A stretch of 36,209 nt of DNA from positions 1 to 36,209 of IMG/VR virus record IMGVR_UViG_3300013006_001265; one strand, 5' to 3'. Positions 21,434-28,972 of the stretch are shown one piece after another (positions within the stretch are counted from its first letter, which is position 1; each line of letters starts with the position of its first letter). The notes under the pieces are model-generated. The model had not been told where the DNA came from and ran no database searches. It worked only from the letters and a program-made list of their open reading frames with translations. Source of the DNA: a virus. A program made the translations under genes and the position numbers.

Positions 21434-22221
21434 CAAATTTTATATGTGTTGAAGGCACAGATTATGGAGCCAACGAATTTACTCGTGGTAGTGGTGGAAA
21501 CTTTGTCACCAAGGAAGAAATGTATGCAAACACTGTATTGCCTATGTGTTGGGCTGGTTTTTTTAAACCTCAATGGTCAGAAATTTGTAAGAAGTATAAT
21601 CTAAAATTTTACAATTTAGATAGTGGATATTTTGGTAATAAAAAAAGAAAAACAATTTTTAGATTAAGTGTTAATAATTTTCAAAATATCGATCCTATTA
21701 TAGATAGGCCCGCAGATAGATGGGAACAGCTAGGTATTGAGCAGCATTCTTTTAAACAAGGATCCTCAATTGTTATTGTGCCACCAGATAGAAAAATAGT
21801 GAATGCACTCGGACTAGGCTCGGAAGATAAATGGATTGATGAAATTGTTGTTAAAATAAAAAGTTTTACAGATCGTGCAATTAAAATAAGAAAACGACCC
21901 GAGCCCAGAGCCGATAGAATAGTGTTAAACACTTTTAAAGATTTTATTAAAGACGATACTTTCTGTGTAGTGGGCTATTCTTCTAATGCACTAGTTGAAG
22001 CAGCCATGCACAACATACCAGCAATAGCATTAGGTCATTCTGCTACTAAAAGTCTTTATAACTATCGATTACAGGACATTGAAAAAATAAAGCCTGCTTA
22101 TCTTAGTGATAAGCAGGCTTGGTTAAATCATTTAGCCTATTCTCAATTTACTAGAGAAGAATTTGTATCCGGATATGCTTGGGAAACTATAAATTATTTG
22201 CCACCGAATCTTTCTGCATAA
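21424..22221 (+). CDS. GT-B-like glycan transferase family, member B
   Basis: 265 aa. Family landmarks in order: YNLDSGYFGNKKRKT (about 58-72), FRLSVNNFQ, IVIVPPDRK, WIDEIVVKIKSFTDRAIKIRKRP, VVGYSSNALVEAAMHNIPAIAL (about 181-202), and AWLNHLAYSQFTREEF. It is closest in plan to D, E and F on the opposite strand. The codons for KPAYLSDKQAW also form a 13-bp hairpin acting as a terminator on the other strand. Its end overlaps the converging FkbM gene by 28 nt. Confidence 0.7.
   Translation: MAMTNFICVEGTDYGANEFTRGSGGNFVTKEEMYANTVLPMCWAGFFKPQWSEICKKYNLKFYNLDSGYFGNKKRKTIFRLSVNNFQNIDPIIDRPADRWEQLGIEQHSFKQGSSIVIVPPDRKIVNALGLGSEDKWIDEIVVKIKSFTDRAIKIRKRPEPRADRIVLNTFKDFIKDDTFCVVGYSSNALVEAAMHNIPAIALGHSATKSLYNYRLQDIEKIKPAYLSDKQAWLNHLAYSQFTREEFVSGYAWETINYLPPNLSA
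22082..22120 (-). terminator. intrinsic terminator for minus strand inside a plus-strand gene
   Basis: Perfect 13-bp stem: arms 22090-22102 (AAGCCTGCTTATC) and 22108-22120, with a 5-nt loop. On the minus strand it is followed by TATTTTTT (22089-22082). It lies 74 nt after the stop of the minus glycan operon (22194) and has no T-run on the plus strand, so it acts in one direction. Confidence 0.8.
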
Positions 22222-22907
22222 GGGCCTGCCCCTAGATATCTTTTCAAAATACTCTTATCTTGAGGACTGTTATGTCCAGTTTTTGGTGCCCAAACAAAAT
22301 TTCTTTTGCTCTTAATATACACAGCTTCATATCCGTAGTCTTCCATTAGTTTACAACAGAGATCGATATCTTCGTTGATTTCTATCATTATCCAAGGTCG
22401 TTGAGTAGTGATAATATTATGCATGCCTTTTAGTGCATCTAATTCCCAACCTTGTGTGTCTATTTTTATAAGATCGACTTCTGATAGATTTTCATCATCT
22501 AATTTTACTACTGGTACTGTGTACGTAGATTTCACACCTTCTCGACATAGTTTTCCATCCCCACAATTTTTTCCAGCCTGATGAAATTTAGCTTCGCCGT
22601 TAAAATCTGCTACTGCTTTTTCTCGCAGTTCAATGCCATTTGGAATATTTGTTTTTATACATTCGATGTTTTGTTGAGATGGCTCGTACGAAACTATTTT
22701 TTTAAAATGTTTTGTCATTGGCAAACTCCAAATGCCAACATTAGCACCGACATCGATAAATGTTCTTTGATTCGGAAGATGTTTTATTATTTCTTGCCTA
22801 TACTTGTCTTCATAAGAAGGAGATTTCATGTCGTCATCTTTTTCTAATAAGAAAGAGACTCTAGTATCGTCTTCAGGAACCATCCAACCATTTTTTAGTT
22901 TTTTCAT
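22194..22907 (-). CDS. FkbM family methyltransferase (5)
   Basis: 237 aa. Motif I is IDVGANVGIWSLPMTKHF (about 52-69), then IVSYEPSQQN, the AVADFNGEA strand and the signature LIKIDTQGWELDALKGM (about 146-162). The C-terminal KRNFVWAPKTGHNS is close to the 14566 copy. It is the last gene of the minus run 28484-22194, and its 3' end overlaps member B antisense by 28 nt. It probably methylates a sugar in the glycan made by this operon. Confidence 0.87.
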   Translation of the reverse strand: MKKLKNGWMVPEDDTRVSFLLEKDDDMKSPSYEDKYRQEIIKHLPNQRTFIDVGANVGIWSLPMTKHFKKIVSYEPSQQNIECIKTNIPNGIELREKAVADFNGEAKFHQAGKNCGDGKLCREGVKSTYTVPVVKLDDENLSEVDLIKIDTQGWELDALKGMHNIITTQRPWIMIEINEDIDLCCKLMEDYGYEAVYIKSKRNFVWAPKTGHNSPQDKSILKRYLGAGPYAERFGGK

Positions 22908-23503
22908 AGTATATTCTCGTTAATAATAATTGCACATTGCATTATAGTTTTTCCTTGATCATTTTTTTCAACTAATTCTTTTATGTTGATATTTTGTAAT
23001 CTCAACTCTTCTATAAACTTTGCTACTCCTGGAAATTTGATCGGGTAAGTATCATCAAATATTATAATCTTACTGTCTTTAACCTGCTCATAATCCCACT
23101 TGACTGTGGAATATGAATGCCCGCCATCAATATATACCATATCGAATGCCAATGGGCCGATTAATGTATCGTGTGTCCACCCCTTGATTAGCTCGTAAGA
23201 TTCTAATAACTCATTTTTAACATACTTATCGCATCGTTCTTTGATTACTTGATAGGATGCAGATTCTTTTCCGTTATGCTCCATTTCTCCCGTGATGGGG
23301 TTTTTTGGATATTCAAAGGTAGGACGGTCGGCTAGTTCAAATGCGTCATATCCAAAGTAATCAATTTTATATCCAAGTTCCTTGATAAGCGGCGTTAGAG
23401 ATTTTAATGTCAACCCTTCATGACACCCGATTTCACAGAATGTTTTTGGTTTATATTTTTCTATCAACGGTTTAAAAACCGCATTCCATTTATAATCTTT
23501 CAT
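22904..23503 (-). CDS. class I methyltransferase (Methyltransf_24-like)
   Basis: 199 aa. Motif I is FCEIGCHEGLTLKSL (about 22-36); an acidic strand FGYDAFELADR follows, then a characteristic DMVYIDGGHSYSTVKWDYEQV (about 122-142) and IIIFDDTY, as in macrocin-O-methyltransferase-like (TylF/Methyltransf_24) enzymes, in which the two Asp and His bind a metal. The expected role is SAM-dependent O-methylation of a sugar. 4-nt overlaps on both sides. Distinct from the FkbM group. Confidence 0.75.
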   Translation of the reverse strand: MKDYKWNAVFKPLIEKYKPKTFCEIGCHEGLTLKSLTPLIKELGYKIDYFGYDAFELADRPTFEYPKNPITGEMEHNGKESASYQVIKERCDKYVKNELLESYELIKGWTHDTLIGPLAFDMVYIDGGHSYSTVKWDYEQVKDSKIIIFDDTYPIKFPGVAKFIEELRLQNINIKELVEKNDQGKTIMQCAIIINENIL

Positions 23504-24423
23504 ATGTATTTTTTAAAAAACTGCCAAGCTTCGCCTGATTTTAATTCATCAAATTTCCAATGACACATTGATAATCGTTCTATCCATGCTTGCCTATCGA
23601 CCATTCTCGGATCTTCTATTCTACTTATGTCAGTGTTAGCTACTGCAATACTTTGACTATGTTGGGGTTTTGGATCTGTTAAAAATGCAGGAACTCCTTG
23701 TATAATACTAGCCACACTGGGACTGCTGTTATACACGACTGTAGCCCATGCATTAATCAAATCTTCTTTGAGATCAGTGTTAACACTCAGTGATACTGAT
23801 CTGTGATTTACTTTTAAGTAGTTTCCGATTTTTTTATCGCCGGGATGTGCTCTAACAACTATAGGTCTTTGACTATATTTTCTTATTTCTAAAATAGTTG
23901 AATTCATCCATTCGATAACATCTAATCCTCTCATACTCCACCCGCCGTTTCTCTGTAGGCAGATTAGAATGTGATTTCCTTGTGTTCTCCAAGGTTGTAA
24001 ACTTATACCTAAATCCTTGCTAATTTTTGTCCAACGAGACGGATCGATATCTCTATCAAAATAAAATCCAGTAGTCGGAAACACCCCGTCAAAACTATAT
24101 CTCAAATAATGTAAGGGATTAGATTTGTCTGCATACAAAAACAGATTGCTATCTACAATTAACGATCGGTTGTTCATACTTTTCTGAAGATCTACTGCAC
24201 TTTGTCTTAATTTTAAATGCGGGGCAGACTTACCGTGCTCATGTACAAATCCTTGTATAAGTGCAACATCGCAAGGAATCGCATTCATTCCGTGATGTGC
24301 GATTGCAGTATCGCCTGCTGCAACTACTCCTTGACAAAAATAATTTAATATCTGCGGCTTTTCCATATTATGATTATTTGACGGTATTCCAGCATAATAG
24401 GCCACAGCAGTTATATTAGACAC
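23500..24423 (-). CDS. GT-B-like glycan transferase family, member C
   Basis: 307 aa; GTG start within the end of member D. Landmarks: RSLIVDSNLF, GISLQPWRTQGNHILICLQ (about 140-158), EWMNSTILEIRKYSQRPIVVRAHPGD (about 170-195), WATVVYNSSPSVASIIQGVPAFL (about 228-250), and QAWIERLSMCHWKFDELKSGEAW. Like member A, it lacks the D[ST]GYFGN motif and has RAHP, the motif seen in KpsS-type capsule transferases. N-terminal 100 residues include a QGFVHEHGKSAPHL segment. Confidence 0.68.
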   Translation of the reverse strand: MSNITAVAYYAGIPSNNHNMEKPQILNYFCQGVVAAGDTAIAHHGMNAIPCDVALIQGFVHEHGKSAPHLKLRQSAVDLQKSMNNRSLIVDSNLFLYADKSNPLHYLRYSFDGVFPTTGFYFDRDIDPSRWTKISKDLGISLQPWRTQGNHILICLQRNGGWSMRGLDVIEWMNSTILEIRKYSQRPIVVRAHPGDKKIGNYLKVNHRSVSLSVNTDLKEDLINAWATVVYNSSPSVASIIQGVPAFLTDPKPQHSQSIAVANTDISRIEDPRMVDRQAWIERLSMCHWKFDELKSGEAWQFFKKYI

Positions 24424-25510
24424 TGTGATATTCCTTAACTATTCCAAGTGCAGTACCATCTATTAGTTCATCATATGTAAATTGACAATAACTGAGCCAT
24501 GCCAACCAATCTCCCAGTGGTCCGTAGTAAAGGTCATTAATCTGTGCAAGATTATTTCTAGTTACAGAATTGCTCACGTGCTTGTTAAGAGTAATGGCAG
24601 GTATACCAGCCCAGATAGATTCAACAGCACTGTTAGAATTAATACTGACTGTGCAATAGTAATCTCCTTTTAGCAGTGTCTTGTATAGACTGGTTCGAGT
24701 TTTTTTATTAACTTTAGATCTAATCTCTATTGGTCGATCTGTATGTTTTTTCAATTCTGTTACCACAGATTCAGTCCAAGATTTTACATTGACATGCATG
24801 ATACTGGCAGCAAACTCACCTGGCTCAACAATTAATATTTTTTTACCGTCTTTACGCCAGGGACTTGGAAACTCTGCAAAATTTTTCAATCTATCTGCAG
24901 GTGCAACAAATTGATTATTAAAGTGCAGATGATTTCTTGTGAGCCTATGCCATTTTTTATTAGATTCAACAAAATTTGTATATCCACTATCTATAAACCA
25001 AAACGGAAGATTGTTATCAATTTTATCTACAATGATATTTTCGTTGCCTACTGTATTTCGTAATAGGCAATCTTCTGCGCTGTTTGTAAAATCTTTCCGT
25101 CTAATCATAGTTGCTGTGGGATCAATTTGTTGTCCAACAGTTTTGATAAAATATTGTTGATTACTATTCATATAGGCGTCAATAATATTTTTGTCACCTA
25201 ATCTTTCTATTACATATTCAGCCTTCTTATGTATTTGACTAAAATAGTTTTTTTTATAGTTTTCTAAAACTGTGTTGACTTTACTGCGCCACTCTATAAT
25301 ATCTGCAGAGACTCCTCGCCATAGTTTTTCTTTAAACTTATCACGAAATTTTTCAATATCAAATTTATGATGATCTCTTTTTTCAATAATAAACTGTATA
25401 GCCTCAGCAGTTTTCTGTTCATTTAATTCTATGTGTGAACAATGGTCTTTTAGATCTATAAGACTGATAAGATAGTGTGCAAGCTCTTTGTCATTTACTA
25501 ATAGTTTCAT
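24416..25510 (-). CDS. GT-B-like glycan transferase family, member D, with extra N-terminal helical domain
   Basis: 364 aa if the start is the ATG (MKLLVND) at 25510, which overlaps the E stop as ATGA; an in-frame ATG lies 18 nt further upstream (25528). Residues about 1-140 form an extra helical, charged domain with no motif I recognise. The family part starts near FWFIDSGYTNF, then WHRLTRNHLHF, KKILIVEPGE, KKHTDRPIEIR, INSNSAVESIWAGIPAITL and AWLSYCQFTYDEL. The longest member; the added domain may bind another protein or the acceptor. Confidence 0.68.
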   Translation of the reverse strand: MKLLVNDKELAHYLISLIDLKDHCSHIELNEQKTAEAIQFIIEKRDHHKFDIEKFRDKFKEKLWRGVSADIIEWRSKVNTVLENYKKNYFSQIHKKAEYVIERLGDKNIIDAYMNSNQQYFIKTVGQQIDPTATMIRRKDFTNSAEDCLLRNTVGNENIIVDKIDNNLPFWFIDSGYTNFVESNKKWHRLTRNHLHFNNQFVAPADRLKNFAEFPSPWRKDGKKILIVEPGEFAASIMHVNVKSWTESVVTELKKHTDRPIEIRSKVNKKTRTSLYKTLLKGDYYCTVSINSNSAVESIWAGIPAITLNKHVSNSVTRNNLAQINDLYYGPLGDWLAWLSYCQFTYDELIDGTALGIVKEYHSV

Positions 25511-26265
25511 TTGTTTAATAATTTCCATGCTGTGCCATTGGCTATTTCTTCACCAGTAAATTGTCCATATGCCAACGATGCACAATGCTGTTGTACCAAT
25601 GACTGATCTGGATAGAATGGTGTGGATATTTGGCTAAGGTCAGTTAAGGCCAGAGGAGATGCTGCACATGGCACTGTAACGAACGACGGTATACCATATA
25701 TTACTGACTCTAATGCTGCAATACTATTGAATGCGACTGTAGCAAATATATTTTCATCTAGAGCATCGAATATCGAATGATTTTGTCGAGCTGATCTGCT
25801 GCCTTTTTCTCTAATAACAATCTCCATGTCTGTGTGTTTTTTTATAGTGTCTATGGTGTTCATTAGCCAAGTAGGCTTGCTTTCGTCTCGATCTTTCATC
25901 TTACCCTCTTCGTAACCATAAAATACACACGATTTTCTATTTGGTACAATTACTAATATTTTGTTGCCTTTTTTCTTCCAGCCTGTCCATTGATATCGAG
26001 GATCAATGTTACAGATTTCCTGCCAGCGGTCGATAGGACAGGTTTCTAGCCAATGTTTTTGTAAATCATTTTTAACTATTCTGTGAAACAGCTTTTTTCC
26101 GCTAGGATTGCCAGGACTTATAAAGTTTCCAAAGTATCCAGTATCCATGTAGTAGAAATCTTTTTTATCGTGCCAGTGTTGCTGTATGTATTTTCTCTTG
26201 ACCACTCCACGAAAAATTGAGGGGGGTAATCCCAATATTGATTTTCTAAATAATTCTTCATCCAT
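25507..26265 (-). CDS. GT-B-like glycan transferase family, member E
   Basis: 252 aa. Landmarks: FYYMDTGYFGNF (about 37-48), FHRIVKNDLQKHW, ILVIVPNRKS, IKKHTDMEIVIREKG, FATVAFNSIAALESVIYGIPSFV (about 177-199), and CASLAYGQFTGEEIANGTAW. It is very close to F over the whole length, indicating a recent tandem duplication: YYMDTGYFGN, ASPxxLxDLS and YPxQ are all shared. The N-terminus is about 20 residues shorter than F. 8-nt overlap with F. Confidence 0.7.
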   Translation of the reverse strand: MDEELFRKSILGLPPSIFRGVVKRKYIQQHWHDKKDFYYMDTGYFGNFISPGNPSGKKLFHRIVKNDLQKHWLETCPIDRWQEICNIDPRYQWTGWKKKGNKILVIVPNRKSCVFYGYEEGKMKDRDESKPTWLMNTIDTIKKHTDMEIVIREKGSRSARQNHSIFDALDENIFATVAFNSIAALESVIYGIPSFVTVPCAASPLALTDLSQISTPFYPDQSLVQQHCASLAYGQFTGEEIANGTAWKLLNK

Positions 26266-27052
26266 TAAGCAGAATCTCCATGGCTTTGCCGTTTTTCAGT
26301 TCTGAATTATGAAACTGGCCGTATGATAAGTGACACGCCCATGCATATAATTTATCTTGGTTAGGATAGTACGGTTCGTTTATTTTAGATAGATCTTGCA
26401 GGCTGACAGGTGAAGCTGCATTAGCTGGTGCTAGAGTAAATGCAGGAATTCCTTGAAATACAGCTTCTGTGGCCGCTACACTATTAAATGTGACTAAGGC
26501 GAACACATCATCATTAAGGGCCTGTTCTAGTGTATTGTTAACAGTTCTATCTAATCTTTTAGGCGCCCGCTCTCTAACTACTACAGGTCTATCTGTGTAT
26601 TTTTTTATTTCGTTTATTGTGTAAGCTAACCAGGTGTCTAGATCATAATCATAGAAGCGCATAGGCTTTTCATCTGGTTTTGCCACTAATATTTTTCTTC
26701 CATTTTTTTTCCAAGGCTGAAATGTTTTGTTAAAATGTTTGAATCTATCATCTTTTCTTGGTACAATTTCACCGTGTTGCAGATTGTTCTTTACTATCCG
26801 ATGCCAGTATTTCCATCCATTAGGATTTGAGTCAGTCCTTTCGTTGCCAAAATATCCTGTATCCATGTAGTAGAATGTTCTGCCATCTTCCCAACACTGA
26901 TGCATCCATTTTTTCTTAAGTATTCCTCTTAGTACAATAGGATCACTGCTGTCGTTATAATTAAAGTTATCAGTTGAAGTTGTTCTAGTGCTGCACCCCT
27001 GTGCAAACATGTTGATATACGGGTCCTTCCCATCCTTACTTAGAAAGATCAT
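26258..27052 (-). CDS. GT-B-like glycan transferase family, member F
   Basis: 264 aa. Landmarks: FYYMDTGYFGNERT (about 60-73), YWHRIVKNNLQHG, PWKKNGRKILVAKPDEK, INEIKKYTDRPVVVRERAP (about 150-168), FALVTFNSVAATEAVFQGIPAFTL (about 189-212), and ACHLSYGQFHNSELKNGKAM. It forms a tandem pair with E. The V-T-F-N-S...E-A...G-I-P block is what links the family to GT-B transferases. 4-nt overlap with the GT8-like gene before it. Confidence 0.7.
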   Translation of the reverse strand: MIFLSKDGKDPYINMFAQGCSTRTTSTDNFNYNDSSDPIVLRGILKKKWMHQCWEDGRTFYYMDTGYFGNERTDSNPNGWKYWHRIVKNNLQHGEIVPRKDDRFKHFNKTFQPWKKNGRKILVAKPDEKPMRFYDYDLDTWLAYTINEIKKYTDRPVVVRERAPKRLDRTVNNTLEQALNDDVFALVTFNSVAATEAVFQGIPAFTLAPANAASPVSLQDLSKINEPYYPNQDKLYAWACHLSYGQFHNSELKNGKAMEILLNG

Positions 27053-27729
27053 AGGCCGTGCTGTAGACAGTAATCTACATAGATTTTTTCTCTATGCCAT
27101 TCGGTAGCAAAATCTCCCTGATCTGAAAACTCATGAAAGCAAGGGGTTCCTAGAGTGTAGTGGACTAATTTTGCTGCAGGATTCCACTCATACTCAATAT
27201 CCAACCAATTCCATTCTATTGGCAGTTCGCCGACTAACTCATCAGCTAACCAGGTAAATCTATGTACCTGTGCTCCTGTGGCATTTTGTATAAACTCTGG
27301 AGTCACTACAGCATTAGCAGGATGACCACAGTTCCAAAGAATTACACTTGACCAATTTTTACAAGGATAGTCTTCGTTTTTAGAACCAAGATATTTTTCA
27401 GTCATTTTAGTTTTATAGTCGTGTTTGACAACCATAACTGCTTTTGACTCGTCTCGCAATGCCCATAGCTTTTCAATGTCATCACGCAACAACATGTCAC
27501 CATCCATGAAGATTGCCCAACCTTTGTATTCCATTAAATGTGGCACTAGAAATCGACTATAGATAAAATGATTGCTACCGTCGGTGTGTTTTTCTTCGTA
27601 GTCTTTTAGTATGTTCAATGCCAGCGGATTAATACTTACCGGATGACTAGAATGCCTAATGATACTGTTTGTGCATACATGATATGCTACGGCTTCTCGG
27701 GGATCATACCCGATAAAAATTGGAATCAT
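27049..27729 (-). CDS. GT8-like glycosyltransferase
   Basis: 226 aa. IPIFIGYDPREAVAYHVC starts a GT-A fold typical of glycogenin/LgtC-like family 8; the metal DxD is in GWAIFMDGDMLL (about 70-81), followed by VVKHDYKTK, WNCGHP and a C-terminal LVHYTLGTPCFHEF, which contains the H-x-xG motif usual in GT8 proteins. It would transfer a hexose from a UDP- or GDP-sugar. Second gene of the operon begun by the nucleotidyltransferase-cupin gene; 4-nt overlaps on both sides. Confidence 0.8.
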   Translation of the reverse strand: MIPIFIGYDPREAVAYHVCTNSIIRHSSHPVSINPLALNILKDYEEKHTDGSNHFIYSRFLVPHLMEYKGWAIFMDGDMLLRDDIEKLWALRDESKAVMVVKHDYKTKMTEKYLGSKNEDYPCKNWSSVILWNCGHPANAVVTPEFIQNATGAQVHRFTWLADELVGELPIEWNWLDIEYEWNPAAKLVHYTLGTPCFHEFSDQGDFATEWHREKIYVDYCLQHGL

Positions 27730-28484
27730 TTTCGTTCTATATCCTCTTCAACACATTGTTCGCCGTATTGTATCTCTACAATTTTTAATGGGTGTTCGTA
27801 AGGATTAGTAAGTTGATGCCACTCTTGTTTTACAACGTGTAGTTGATCGTGTTTATCTAGTGGTGCAGGCGGCAGTTGATAATCTAACGGTGTAGCTCTA
27901 TTAACAACAGCTTGCCCTTCACTGACAATCCAATATTCGGCACGTAGGTTATGGCGCTGCATTGATAAACTACATCCAGGATTTACAGTTAGTTCTTTGA
28001 CTTTCATGCCAGGAACTTCGTGTATTACACGATAGTAACCCCACTGCCGTTCAGTTTTAGGAGCCTTCCATTCTTGAAGAATCCACGAACTAGAATTCAT
28101 TTTATTTTCGCCGCCGACACCAAACACAAATGTCAAGTTGGAATCTACAACATCCATCTCCGGAATATTATCCTTAGTCCTATCGCCACCATTGGCAAAT
28201 ATCAGTTCGGCATCGGGATAGTGTGCTCTTGCTTGTTGAATAAAATGTTTTGCTGATCCGTCGTCGTCATTAAAGGTATAAACTTCGTTGACCATTGATA
28301 GATTATTAATAATACAAAGTCGTTCGTTCCACGGCATAAAGGCAGCGCCTTTTTTACGAACAAGCCAATCGTCAGAATTTAATCCAACAATTAACATGTC
28401 ACCTAGAGTTTTTGCAGCTTTGAAATAGGCAATGTGCCCTGAATGAAGGGGATCAAATCCACCAGTGATTAAAACGATTTTCAT
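27726..28484 (-). CDS. cytidylyltransferase-like / cupin fusion protein
   Basis: 252 aa. Residues 1-135: ITGGFDPLHSGHIAYFKAAK has the HxGH nucleotidyltransferase motif (as in RfaE-C/HldE, TagD), then the GLNSDDWLVRKKG loop and PWNERL (cf. RSERL of TagD/HldE). Residues about 150-252: a cupin with GYYRVIHEVPG, CSLSMQRHNLRAEYWIVSEG and HQLTNPYEHPLKIVEIQYG, as in the C-terminal domain of mannose-6-phosphate isomerase type II/ManC. A fusion of these two is not one I know; it would activate a sugar phosphate or polyol and isomerise a related substrate. First gene of the operon; GATAAATA, 5 nt, ATG, no Shine-Dalgarno. Confidence 0.78.
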   Translation of the reverse strand: MKIVLITGGFDPLHSGHIAYFKAAKTLGDMLIVGLNSDDWLVRKKGAAFMPWNERLCIINNLSMVNEVYTFNDDDGSAKHFIQQARAHYPDAELIFANGGDRTKDNIPEMDVVDSNLTFVFGVGGENKMNSSSWILQEWKAPKTERQWGYYRVIHEVPGMKVKELTVNPGCSLSMQRHNLRAEYWIVSEGQAVVNRATPLDYQLPPAPLDKHDQLHVVKQEWHQLTNPYEHPLKIVEIQYGEQCVEEDIERK

Positions 28485-28489
28485 GCAGA

Positions 28490-28497
28490 TATTTATC
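28490..28497 (-). promoter_or_regulatory. late-type promoter box GATAAATA next to ATG
   Basis: On the minus strand GATAAATA, TCTGC, ATG (28484). Seven of eight matches to the late core. Predicted start about the ATG; no Shine-Dalgarno. It heads an operon of eight overlapping glycan genes ending at the 22082-22120 terminator. Confidence 0.55.
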
Positions 28498-28516
28498 TGC
28501 TTATATTATCTAGTAT

Positions 28517-28972
28517 TTAAAGACTGGCGTCTTCTAATCCGGATACTCGTAACTTTACAATGTTACTTAAATGCCATTGTTTTTGATCAAGTGCCTTGAT
28601 AATACCTAACCATTTATTTCTTAGTAAAGCAAAATCATTGATGATCTTTTCAAAATCTACTACGTCGGCTTCACCCTCTACAAACTTTTCACAGTCTCTA
28701 GAGGACAAAGCACGTTGATAACTTTCAAGATATTTTCGAAAGTGCTGACTACGCAGTCTACGAAGTTCGATATTAAGGTATTCTAAAATACCTTCAATTT
28801 CTTGAAGTTGGTTAAATCGATTTTCTACTATACCGGGCATTTGCGAACTTGCTTTCTCGATGTTTCCCGCTATACGGACATCTTGTTTTGCATGAATTAA
28901 TTCGGCTTCATAATAGGCCACAGCATCTGGGATATTTGAGATATCTTTAGAAACACGATCGTACCAATTCAT
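28517..28972 (-). CDS. uvsY: probable UvsY-like recombination mediator
   Basis: 151 aa, all-helical. The plan follows T4 UvsY: an N-terminal AYYEAELIHAKQDVRIAGN helix (cf. KLQYEAANNVMLYSKWL), a coiled middle (EIEGILEYLNIELRRLR), a short YQRALSSRDCEKFVEGE segment, then DVVDFEKIINDFALLRNKWLGIIKALDQKQWHLSNIVKLR, matching the last two helices of UvsY. UvsY loads UvsX onto gp32-coated ssDNA, and UvsX and gp32 are close upstream, which supports the call. Length 151 versus 137 in T4. A perfect 8-bp hairpin (28775-28794) lies in its codons. Confidence 0.6.
   Translation of the reverse strand: MNWYDRVSKDISNIPDAVAYYEAELIHAKQDVRIAGNIEKASSQMPGIVENRFNQLQEIEGILEYLNIELRRLRSQHFRKYLESYQRALSSRDCEKFVEGEADVVDFEKIINDFALLRNKWLGIIKALDQKQWHLSNIVKLRVSGLEDASL

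Noticed and set aside
10683-28484. The glycan block as a bacterial chromosome segment rather than phage
   Set aside because: UvsW lies inside the block, and UvsY-like/UvsX and gp62-like genes flank it on the same strand with gene overlaps, so it is part of the phage genome even if genes were acquired from bacteria.
28775-28794. 8-bp perfect hairpin in the UvsY-like gene as a terminator
   Set aside because: No T-run follows on either strand and it lies mid-gene; it may be a chance structure.
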